From contig VGPI01000096.1 in NCBI GenBank assembly GCA_016875595.1, positions 1 to 7,757 of the forward strand: a stretch of DNA of 7,757 nt. Reading direction: 5' to 3'. A program made the position numbers and the translations under genes. Below, piece after piece: positions 1-6,290 of the stretch. The notes under the pieces are model-generated. The model had not been told where the DNA came from, did not search any database, and worked only from the letters and a program-made list of their open reading frames with translations. This DNA comes from Candidatus Cloacimonadota bacterium. Lineage in GTDB: Bacteria > Cloacimonadota > Cloacimonadia > Cloacimonadales > Cloacimonadaceae. How positions within the stretch are numbered: position 1 is the first letter of the stretch; every line of letters starts with the position of its first letter.

Positions 1-153
1 ATTACTGGCAAGGGTGATAATGGGTTGCGCGTTGTTCATGGCGATCAGATGCAGCATAACGCTGCCCGTCAGATTATTATGCAACCAGGTGATGGGATGC
101 ATCGTTCCCTTGACCCAATTCTCACCGCCATTGGGGCTGATGAGGGTCAGGGG
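1..153 (-). repeat. Secreted-protein module 3, truncated by the window edge
   Basis: Residues 237-287, following the polyproline hinge. It starts PLTLISPNGGENW and contains PITW at 255-258 and a LASN stretch equivalent to IASN in module 1. Only about half the module is inside the window. Confidence 0.7.
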
Positions 154-861
154 TACTGGCGGTGGAGGCGGAGGGGGACCGTCTCCGACAATGCTGAAGC
201 AATTATCGCTCAAATCCGCAATATAGACGGTCAGCACAGAGATCCAGACAATATGCACCTTGTAGTCATCCGCTGGGAGGATATCCGGTGGAACAAGCCA
301 GGTCAGGGAGCCGGATTCGATCGGAACCGATGGTGCGACAACGATATCGGTGAACATATTGGGACGTTCCAGCGATATCTTCACATTCCCGGTCAGGTTC
401 TGGGATGTCCAGGTGATCGTTGCCGTGGTGCCGGCAGTCCAGACCTCACCGCCATTAGGCGAAAGGACGGTGATTGATGGCTGGGGAGGATTTGTATTGG
501 CGGTAATGCTGAAAAAATCATCGCTGTGGTCATAGCCTATTGTACCCGTAAACGCATTCAAACTGATCCTGACTTTGTAGTCGGTGGCTGATGGAATGGC
601 AGTGGGAATTATCCAGTGATAGACGCCATTGGCAGCAGGAATGTTTGATGCAATGGTTAAGATCGGTTGATTCGGGTTGGATCTGACAAGCTGGATCATC
701 ACATCGACGGCGGTATTGACTGCCAGCCAGGTGATGGGATAGGTGTTTCCGGTCTGCCAGTTCTCGCCGCCATTGGGTGATACCACGGTGACCGACTGGT
801 TTTGAGCCCAAAGGATCAGCCCCAATGCCAGAAGAATGCCGATTAATATGAGTTTTCTCAT
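1..861 (-). CDS. Secreted multi-repeat (SPNGGE-module) surface protein, 3' end off the window
   Basis: I translated the minus strand from the ATG at 861-859 and found 287 codons without a stop, running off the left edge, so the C-terminus is missing. Residues 1-19 are a signal peptide: basic MRK, a Leu/Ile-rich core, probable cleavage after LWA. Three tandem modules of about 105 residues follow, starting near residues 23, 129 and 237. Each opens with SPNGGE (28-33, 133-138, 242-247), then W, a Gly and ITW. The two complete modules continue with a W-[IL]-[IV]-P stretch, a DYKV strand and an FSI end. A seven-proline hinge (229-235) precedes module 3. The pattern resembles the beta-sandwich 'Ser-Thr-rich GPI-anchored (Kre9/Knh1-like)' family common in bacterial secreted proteins; this is recalled, not searched. 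A role in adhesion or polymer binding is a guess. The start has a good ribosome site (GAGG, six-base spacer). A C-terminal secretion or anchor signal may lie beyond the edge. Confidence 0.88.
   Translation of the reverse strand, partial: MRKLILIGILLALGLILWAQNQSVTVVSPNGGENWQTGNTYPITWLAVNTAVDVMIQLVRSNPNQPILTIASNIPAANGVYHWIIPTAIPSATDYKVRISLNAFTGTIGYDHSDDFFSITANTNPPQPSITVLSPNGGEVWTAGTTATITWTSQNLTGNVKISLERPNMFTDIVVAPSVPIESGSLTWLVPPDILPADDYKVHIVWISVLTVYIADLSDNCFSIVGDGPPPPPPPVPLTLISPNGGENWVKGTMHPITWLHNNLTGSVMLHLIAMNNAQPIITLASN
187..477 (-). repeat. Secreted-protein module 2
   Basis: Residues 129-225 of the same protein. It is a complete module with SPNGGEVW at its start, TITW at 148-151, LTWLVPP at 186-192, DDYKV near 199-203 and CFSIV at its end. 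It shares framework residues with module 1 but differs between them, so the duplication is old at the DNA level. Confidence 0.75.
502..795 (-). repeat. Secreted-protein module 1
   Basis: Residues 23-120 of the minus-strand secreted protein. It is a complete module starting SVTVVSPNGGENW, with ITW at 44-46, HWIIP near 82-86, DYKV near 94-97 and FFSIT at the end. It aligns without large gaps to module 2, which begins 106 residues later. Confidence 0.75.
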
Positions 862-864
862 CTT

Positions 865-871
865 TCACCTC
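865..871 (-). promoter_or_regulatory. Ribosome binding site of the minus-strand secreted protein
   Basis: GAGGTGA on the minus strand, with the GAGG core ending six bases before the ATG at 861. It fixes the start of the secreted protein and supports this frame over the competing minus-strand frame that overlaps it. Confidence 0.6.
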
Positions 872-898
872 GCTTCGGATGGAATATCATCCTCGCGC

Positions 899-927
899 CT
901 GATAAAACAATCGGTTTCTGGTGTCAA
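899..927 (-). promoter_or_regulatory. Candidate sigma70-type promoter for the secreted protein gene
   Basis: On the minus strand a perfect TTGACA (927-922) is followed after exactly 17 bases by TATCAG (904-899), a four-of-six match to TATAAT. Transcription would start near 892, giving a leader of about 30 bases with the GAGG site in it. The spacing and position are good. Whether this organism's housekeeping sigma factor uses this consensus is unknown. Confidence 0.4.
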
Positions 928-987
928 GTAAAAAATCACCTCGCCGGTAAAAAAAAGTGATTTGACAAATACACCTGTATCAGAAAC
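914..987. repeat. Imperfect dyad centred near 948-950 between divergent genes
   Basis: Three nested inverted pairs share nearly one centre: GTTTCTG (914-920) with CAGAAAC (981-987), GGTGT (920-924) with ACACC (971-975), and AAATCAC (933-939) with GTGATTT (957-963). Outward-facing TTGACA hexamers lie within it on both strands (927-922 minus, 962-967 plus). This could be a shared operator or a symmetric divergent promoter. The arms are short and A/T-rich, so part of it may be chance. Confidence 0.35.
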
Positions 988-999
988 TTGGCGTAAAAT
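962..999 (+). promoter_or_regulatory. Possible promoter region of the hutH-hisS operon
   Basis: TTGACA lies at 962-967 and TAAAAT at 994-999, but 26 bases separate them, too many for a standard pair. At a 17-base spacing the candidate -10 is poor. TAAAAT may act with a weak -35, which would leave a leader of only about ten bases before the ATG at 1017. The promoter must lie in this stretch if the operon starts at hutH, but its exact elements are unsettled. Confidence 0.25.
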
Positions 1000-1006
1000 C
1001 AAGATT

Positions 1007-1010
1007 GAGG
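1007..1010 (+). promoter_or_regulatory. Ribosome binding site deciding the hutH start
   Basis: GAGG lies six bases before the ATG at 1017. The reading frame is also open from a TTG at 1005, but that TTG overlaps this site and has no ribosome site of its own, so 1017 is the preferred start. Confidence 0.6.
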
Positions 1011-1016
1011 ATTACA

Positions 1017-2543
1017 ATGAACGTCATCCCGATAGACGGCAATTCACTCACGCTGGAGCAAGTCCGGACGGTCGCTTGTGACTTTGTGCCCGTGGCTCTT
1101 ACACCGGATTGTATTGTGAAGGTGAAGCGCTGCCGTGAGTATGTCGAAAAAGTCATTGAAGCGGGTCGAACCGTCTATGGTCTGACCACTGGTTTCGGCA
1201 AATTCAGCACCATCAAGATCGAACCGGAGCACATAGACGAACTCCAGGTCAATCTCATCCGCAGTCATGCCACCTCCGTGGGCGAACCATATACGCGGGA
1301 ACAGACCCGGGCTATCCTGCTACTGAGGATAAATGTATTGGCAAAGGGCTTTTCCGGGATCAAACCGGAAACCCTGATGAGGTTAGCCGGGATGCTCAAC
1401 CGTGGCGTTCATCCTTGCATCCCAAGGCGCGGCTCGGTCGGCGCCAGCGGGGATCTCTCCCCTCTGTCACATCTGGCACTGGTCTTGATCGGAGAGGGTG
1501 AAGCGGAGTATCAGGGACAGAACATGAGCGGTGCGGAGGCGATGAAAGCTGCCGGGCTCGATCCGGTCAAACTGGCAGCGAAGGAAGGATTGGCACTGAA
1601 CAATGGAACGCAGGTGATGGCGGGATTGGGAGTGCTGGAATTGCTGAAGGCGGAAGACCTATGCCGTTATTCCGATGTGATTGCTGCGCTGAGTATAGAT
1701 GCGCTGAAAGGTACACCGCGGGCTTTTGATCCTTTGATCCACGCTCTGCGTCCGCATCCGGGACAGATCGCTTCAGCGGAGAATATCAGAAACCTCCTCA
1801 ACGGAAGCGAATTACGCGAGACTCACCGCAATTGCGGTAATATCCAGGATGCCTATAGTTTGCGTTGCACGCCGCAAGTGCATGGAGCGGTGCGTGATGC
1901 TCTTGCTTATGTCCGCAGAGTGTTGGAAATTGAGATCAATTCGGCTACAGATAATCCGCTGATCTTTCCCGATGAAGACAAGGTCATCTCCGGCGGAAAC
2001 TTCCACGGCGAACCTCTGGCACTGGCAATGGATATGCTGGCAATTGCCCTGGCGGAACTGGCATCGATCTCGGAACGGCGGATCGAGCAGATACTCAATC
2101 CGGCACTGAACCGGGAATTGAGCCCCTTCCTGGCGCATCGTCCGGGATTGGATTCGGGTTTTATGATCGCCCACCTTACTGCGGCTTCGTTGGTCTCGGA
2201 GAATAAAGTCCTGGCTCATCCAGCCTCGGTTGATTCGATCCCGACCTCTGCCAATCAGGAAGATCACGTCAGCATGGGGTCGGTATCCGCCATTAAACTG
2301 CTGCAAGTGGTCAGGAACACACAGCATGTTCTGGCGATCGAGTATCTCGTTGCCTGTCAGGCACTGGATCAAAGGGGCATTCCGAGTTCTCCTGCCCTGG
2401 AGTATGCCAAATCCCTCCTGCGTTCCAAAGTGCCCGCTCTTTGCATTGATCGCATACTTTATCCCGATATCAATGCAGCTTATGACTTGCTTGGCATGGG
2501 GGATTTGCTCTCCAATGTTGCCCGCATGGTAGAAATCCATTGA
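1017..2543 (+). CDS. hutH: Histidine ammonia-lyase
   Basis: Converts L-histidine to trans-urocanate and ammonia, the first step of histidine degradation, in the cytoplasm as a homotetramer. The 508-residue protein is full length for the family. It carries the MIO-forming signature GSVGASGDL, with Ala143-Ser144-Gly145 as the triad that cyclises to the cofactor. Other active-site positions known from Pseudomonas HutH are present: Tyr54 in YGLTTGFG, His84 in RSHA, Asn195 in NNGTQ, Tyr280 and Arg283 in DAYSLRC, and Glu415 in NQEDHVSMGS. The NQED glutamate favours histidine lyase over the related tyrosine or phenylalanine lyases. It is the first gene of the plus-strand run. No urocanase, imidazolonepropionase or formimino-hydrolase gene is adjacent, so the rest of the pathway must lie elsewhere or be absent. 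The stop overlaps a TTG of the next frame by three bases. Confidence 0.96.
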   Translation: MNVIPIDGNSLTLEQVRTVACDFVPVALTPDCIVKVKRCREYVEKVIEAGRTVYGLTTGFGKFSTIKIEPEHIDELQVNLIRSHATSVGEPYTREQTRAILLLRINVLAKGFSGIKPETLMRLAGMLNRGVHPCIPRRGSVGASGDLSPLSHLALVLIGEGEAEYQGQNMSGAEAMKAAGLDPVKLAAKEGLALNNGTQVMAGLGVLELLKAEDLCRYSDVIAALSIDALKGTPRAFDPLIHALRPHPGQIASAENIRNLLNGSELRETHRNCGNIQDAYSLRCTPQVHGAVRDALAYVRRVLEIEINSATDNPLIFPDEDKVISGGNFHGEPLALAMDMLAIALAELASISERRIEQILNPALNRELSPFLAHRPGLDSGFMIAHLTAASLVSENKVLAHPASVDSIPTSANQEDHVSMGSVSAIKLLQVVRNTQHVLAIEYLVACQALDQRGIPSSPALEYAKSLLRSKVPALCIDRILYPDINAAYDLLGMGDLLSNVARMVEIH

Positions 2544-2575
2544 CAAATAACCCGCATCATCGCTTTACTGACGCC

Positions 2576-4825
2576 ATGAAAACACAACTGTCGATCCTGA
2601 TTCTGCTGATCTGCCTGATCGCTGTGTCATGCAGCATCGACAATAGTATGTACAACGCGCGTCAGTACTTTGCCACAGCTCAAAACAGGCCTTTGGGTTC
2701 CAACGGCAGACCCTCCGCCCAAGCCATAGCGGATTATACCAAAGTTATTGAGAAATGTGGCTTTATATTAACGGGACGGAAACACAGCCGGGAAGCCGAT
2801 GATGCGCTGTTTTTGCTGGCTCGTGCCTTGTATTACAAAGGCAATGCCGCCTTTCAGGCAAGAGACCAGTTCGCCAGTTTGATCGCCAATTTCCCTGATA
2901 GCCCCTTCGTTCCCGAGGCATACCTGTACCTGGCAAAGGTAACGCGGGAGATCAACCGCCCGGATGAGGCAGAGAAGATCCTGGCAGAATTTATCCGCTT
3001 GCCCCAATATAACAGATACCATCCCCGGGCATTATTGCTCCTGGCTGATCTTGAGATCAAGAACAACGACTACCTGGCAGCCCAGTACTGGCTGGAAAAG
3101 ATCATCACGGACTACAAACGCACCCCGCAGTACGACGAGGCGTTCTTCCTGCTTGGCAAAAACTACTTTGAACAGAAAGATTACGAGCGCTCCCTGGCAG
3201 ACTTCTTTAAATTCTATGAACTGCGTGGCATATCCAAGGACTTGCGTCTGGATGCCCTCTATTACATCGCTCTGAACCAATTGGCATTGGGACAGCTTGA
3301 TGCCGGATACCGGCAGGTGCAGAGCCTGACCGCTAAAGAACTGAGAACAAGCAAGCTGGCAGATGCCCGAGTCCTCAAAGCCCGGTATCTGATCGCCCTG
3401 GGCAGAGAAGATGAAGGTAAGGCAGAGTTTGAGGACATTGCCAAGACCTATCCCCGAACCTCCTCATCCGCCGATGCGCTGTATTACCTGGCAGAATTCC
3501 TCTATCTCCAGAAAGGCAACCGCAGTGATGCCATCACCAATTACAACCGTGTCCGCAGTGAATTTACGACCTCAACCTTTGCCTCGATCGCCATGGGTAA
3601 AGCCAATGCCCTGACCCAATTGAATCAGGGCGCTGGACTACGGCTTGAGACCAATTTTCAGGCATTTCTCGATTACCACTACCTGGCGGCGGACAATTTC
3701 CAGGTTCATTTCCATCTCCCTGATTCCAGTGTCGTTTACTACAACAGGGTGATCCAGGAAAGCGAACGACTCATTGCGGTCAGGGATTCATTGTCTTTTC
3801 ATCTCCCTTACCTAAAGGCGGAACTTGACTCCATCACGGTGATCCTGGGAGAGCCAGCTATCGTAACGGCTCCGGAAAATAAGGGCGGATCAGAAGAACA
3901 ATCCAAGCAGGATGAATATAGCGTTGAAGACGGGAAAGATCATGAGGTCATGCCTCCAGACACTCCCGATGGGGAGGAAGACCCGGAACCTGATCAAACT
4001 GAGGATAAAGACAAGGAGGAAAACCAACCTCCGGAGGAACCAAGACCCGATGACCCACTACGAACACGGCAGCAGACATTAGATAGCGAGATCAGTTCCA
4101 TGCAACAACGGTTGGACCAGTTGAATCCTGTGGTGGAACAGATCCAGGCGGAGCACCTCCCCTTTGCCTTTTTTGTCAAAGCCAGTGTACTGCACAAACA
4201 CCGTCGCCTGAGGGAAGGTCTGGAGCCTTTATACGACACAATGACCCGGCTTTTTCCCAATCACAAATACGGCAATGCCGTACGTCAGATGCTTCTTGAT
4301 CAACCCGTACGCATCATAGACCCAAATGAGGAAGAGAAAGAGCACCGATATGATCTTGCCCTTGGTTATGCCTCCTCGGACCCTGATTCCATGCTTGTAC
4401 TTCTGTGTGATCTGCTTGATTCCCCATACCCGGCGATCAAAGCAAGAGCTAATTTTCGCCTGGGATGGTTTTACACCTTTGAATCCCTTGATTCAGTCCG
4501 GGCTGTCCAATACCTGAGTGAAGCCCTCAGACTAAGCTCTGCCGGAGTTTATGCCGATCTGATCAGGCGTTTCTATGATGGCAATGCTTTTGTTATCACT
4601 CTTGGAGGAGAGGCCGTAGCTGTGGATTCCATAGCTACTGACAGTCCAGCAGGTGACAAGGACGCCGTGGATGAGGAGGTTCAACCGATCCTTCCGGATA
4701 GCGTGAAGGTCGAACAGCTGGATGATCTGAATACGCCTCAGTTCCTTGATCCGAGCCATTCCCGGCGTTCGTATGATGTCCGGTTTCCCAAGCTCTTACC
4801 TTTTCCCCAAAAACCGGCGGACTAA
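2576..4825 (+). CDS. TPR-repeat lipoprotein with acidic linker, function unknown
   Basis: A 749-residue protein beginning MKTQLSILILLICLIAVSC. This is a lipoprotein signal with a usable lipobox (AVSC) and acylated Cys at about residue 19, so the mature protein is probably membrane-anchored outside the cytoplasm. Residues about 50-350 are serial tetratricopeptide-like helix pairs (for example DALFLLARALYYKGN, AFFLLGKNYFEQKDYERS, DALYYLAEFLYLQKGN), in the style of BamD or YbgF-type envelope proteins. A strongly acidic, Pro-rich linker spans about 427-493, followed by a short probable coiled coil (about 495-525), a second helical region with a TPR-like pair (about 610-660) and another acidic stretch before the tail. 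The frame is open from a TTG at 2540, but ATG 2576 places the signal peptide at the N-terminus. It lacks a clear ribosome site, so coupling to hutH 32 bases upstream is possible. TPRs usually mediate protein contacts; the partner is unknown. Confidence 0.85.
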   Translation: MKTQLSILILLICLIAVSCSIDNSMYNARQYFATAQNRPLGSNGRPSAQAIADYTKVIEKCGFILTGRKHSREADDALFLLARALYYKGNAAFQARDQFASLIANFPDSPFVPEAYLYLAKVTREINRPDEAEKILAEFIRLPQYNRYHPRALLLLADLEIKNNDYLAAQYWLEKIITDYKRTPQYDEAFFLLGKNYFEQKDYERSLADFFKFYELRGISKDLRLDALYYIALNQLALGQLDAGYRQVQSLTAKELRTSKLADARVLKARYLIALGREDEGKAEFEDIAKTYPRTSSSADALYYLAEFLYLQKGNRSDAITNYNRVRSEFTTSTFASIAMGKANALTQLNQGAGLRLETNFQAFLDYHYLAADNFQVHFHLPDSSVVYYNRVIQESERLIAVRDSLSFHLPYLKAELDSITVILGEPAIVTAPENKGGSEEQSKQDEYSVEDGKDHEVMPPDTPDGEEDPEPDQTEDKDKEENQPPEEPRPDDPLRTRQQTLDSEISSMQQRLDQLNPVVEQIQAEHLPFAFFVKASVLHKHRRLREGLEPLYDTMTRLFPNHKYGNAVRQMLLDQPVRIIDPNEEEKEHRYDLALGYASSDPDSMLVLLCDLLDSPYPAIKARANFRLGWFYTFESLDSVRAVQYLSEALRLSSAGVYADLIRRFYDGNAFVITLGGEAVAVDSIATDSPAGDKDAVDEEVQPILPDSVKVEQLDDLNTPQFLDPSHSRRSYDVRFPKLLPFPQKPAD
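3854..4054 (+). other. Acidic low-complexity linker in the TPR lipoprotein
   Basis: Residues about 427-493 are dominated by Glu, Asp, Pro, Gly and Lys, with clusters such as DGEEDPEPDQTEDKDKEE, and have almost no aromatic residues. It separates the N-terminal TPR array from the C-terminal helical part and is expected to be disordered and strongly negative. Confidence 0.75.
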
Positions 4826-4848
4826 CTCTCATTATCTGCGATCCCGGC

Positions 4849-5478
4849 TTGTTTAGACAACAAAACTTCTGGCTTAAAGTGATAGTTTTTATCAACGGAC
4901 TCTATTCCGGAGTGTTTCTCCCACCCAAGCAACTGCTTTATCAGTTCGTCCTTCTCTTGCTTTATATTGCATGTGATTGGCCGCTCGTGCACCGCCTATT
5001 TCGGGCTCTGTTGAGAGCGGTGGTCTTTCTCAATGCCTATTGGATCCTGGGACTGGTTGCCGGAGTGGATTTCATTGATATGGTGCAGTTTAACCTCAGG
5101 ATAGTTCATCTTCTGCTCCTCTCGGTCTATTTCACCGGTAGCCTGGACACCGTCGCATTGATCAGTGACAGCCGCCGGATCCTTCGCTACCGTTTTATGA
5201 ACAGTGTCTATTTCTACATTTTATCCACTATGTTGTTTCTCAAGGGATACCAGAGCAGTTACCGTAATTGTTCCCGGCAACCGCGTCCCCACAACCTGGA
5301 ACACATTCTGCAGCGCTGGTTTGGGGCATTAAGTGATAACTTTGCCCAAGCGGGACAGATCGGAGACCGGGTAACCCTGCTCCTGCATCAAAACTGCGAA
5401 CCCCGCTCTTTTTTAACGTCAGCCAACACGCTGGTGATCATATACTTAGCCGTTAGTATGGTCACATATGGTTTGTGA
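4849..5478 (+). CDS. Small multi-pass membrane protein, possibly a divergent EcfT-like protein
   Basis: A hydrophobic protein of 209 residues with likely membrane segments near 8-24, 29-45, 53-75, 82-98, 118-134 and 190-207. Between the last two lies a polar, basic, probably helical stretch. This topology, the TGSLD motif after the fourth segment and the position just before truA recall EcfT, the transmembrane coupling protein of ECF vitamin transporters, which precedes truA in many Firmicutes. The Ala-Arg-Gly coupling motifs of EcfT are not recognisable and no EcfA ATPase is in the window, so the family call is tentative; 'uncharacterised membrane protein' is the safe name. The start is uncertain: TTG 4849 has no ribosome site, and GTG 4879 is an alternative. 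It lies 23 bases after the lipoprotein gene and 6 before truA. Confidence 0.7.
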   Translation: MFRQQNFWLKVIVFINGLYSGVFLPPKQLLYQFVLLLLYIACDWPLVHRLFRALLRAVVFLNAYWILGLVAGVDFIDMVQFNLRIVHLLLLSVYFTGSLDTVALISDSRRILRYRFMNSVYFYILSTMLFLKGYQSSYRNCSRQPRPHNLEHILQRWFGALSDNFAQAGQIGDRVTLLLHQNCEPRSFLTSANTLVIIYLAVSMVTYGL

Positions 5479-5484
5479 GGATGC

Positions 5485-6279
5485 ATGTCCCGATTTCTCA
5501 TGAAAGTATGTTATGATGGCAGCGGATTTTCGGGCTGGCAAGTGCAACACAATGGAAGATCAGTCCAAGAGGAATTACAGGATGCACTCTGCCAGATCAG
5601 CGGTGAGTCTACTCAGGTATGCGGTTCCGGTAGAACTGATACCGGCGTCCATGCTTTGGCTCAATGCGCTCACTTTGACTATTCCGGTTCAATGACCCCA
5701 GCGCAGATGGTGTTGGCATTCCGGACCAAGCTGCCGGATGATGTCCGTGTTCTGGGCATCACGCCTGTACCGGACGGGTTCAGTGCCCGTTTCCGGGCTT
5801 GCCGGCGCACCTATCTCTACCGCCTTGCCCGGGAAAAATCACCCTTCAACCGCAATTACATGGGCTTTGTCCCCTACCGGAAGATCGACACTCAATTGAT
5901 CCGAGAGGCGGCACAGTTGTTTCTCGGCAGGCATGACTTCTCCTCCTTCGGCAGACCCAATCCCGCCGTGCCGAACCGTGTCTGTGAAGTACAGAGCATC
6001 AGCTTTGAGGAATTTCCTGATCACTGGAGATTGCTGATCATTGCCGATCGGTTCCTTCATAATATGGTCCGGCGCATCATCGGGGCATTGATCAGCATCT
6101 CACATAACTCACTCCCACCGGAGACGATAACAGCACTTATCGAGCAGACGAAACCATCGCAGAACAATATCTTTACCGCTCCGGCACAGGGGTTGTATCT
6201 GGTGCGGGTGGACTATCCCGAGCATTTTGGCTTGACGGAATTCTGCGATCCAGATCACTTGGCCATTGAGACACAATGA
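5485..6279 (+). CDS. truA: tRNA pseudouridine synthase A
   Basis: Isomerises uridine to pseudouridine at positions 38-40 in the anticodon arm of many tRNAs, in the cytoplasm. The 264-residue length is normal. The catalytic Asp is Asp52 in GSGRTDTGVHALAQ. Further family landmarks are YDGSGFSGWQ at 10-19, FSARFRACRRTYLY with the active-site Tyr near 110, HDFSSFG, and FLHNMVRRIIGAL in the C-terminal half. The start ATG at 5485 has a GAGG (5477-5480) that overlaps the TGA stop of the preceding gene, so the two are tightly linked and may be translationally coupled. The spacer of four bases is on the short side. In enteric bacteria this gene was first named hisT, because loss of pseudouridine in tRNA-His derepresses the his operon. 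Here hisS follows directly. Confidence 0.96.
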   Translation: MSRFLMKVCYDGSGFSGWQVQHNGRSVQEELQDALCQISGESTQVCGSGRTDTGVHALAQCAHFDYSGSMTPAQMVLAFRTKLPDDVRVLGITPVPDGFSARFRACRRTYLYRLAREKSPFNRNYMGFVPYRKIDTQLIREAAQLFLGRHDFSSFGRPNPAVPNRVCEVQSISFEEFPDHWRLLIIADRFLHNMVRRIIGALISISHNSLPPETITALIEQTKPSQNNIFTAPAQGLYLVRVDYPEHFGLTEFCDPDHLAIETQ

Positions 6280-6290
6280 TTTGAGGCGTT

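Noticed and set aside
25..477. A 150-codon plus-strand frame at the left end
   Set aside because: The opposite strand encodes a signal peptide and three matching repeat modules over this region, which is far stronger evidence of coding.
530..868. A 112-codon minus-strand frame starting near the secreted protein start
   Set aside because: It overlaps the secreted-protein frame and gives a Cys/His-rich sequence with no hydrophobic leader. The GAGG site and signal peptide fit the frame starting at 861 instead.
1812..2546. A 244-codon open frame on the minus strand inside hutH
   Set aside because: It lies wholly antisense to a gene with intact catalytic motifs, its translation has no recognisable domain, and it has no supporting ribosome site. 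Skewed codon use of hutH explains it.
2540..2575. TTG start at 2540 overlapping the hutH stop (TTGA)
   Set aside because: It would put 12 polar residues before the lipoprotein signal peptide; ATG 2576 gives a proper N-terminal signal.
6280..6290. Possible T-box or other leader control of hisS
   Set aside because: Only 11 bases separate truA from hisS, too little for any leader structure.
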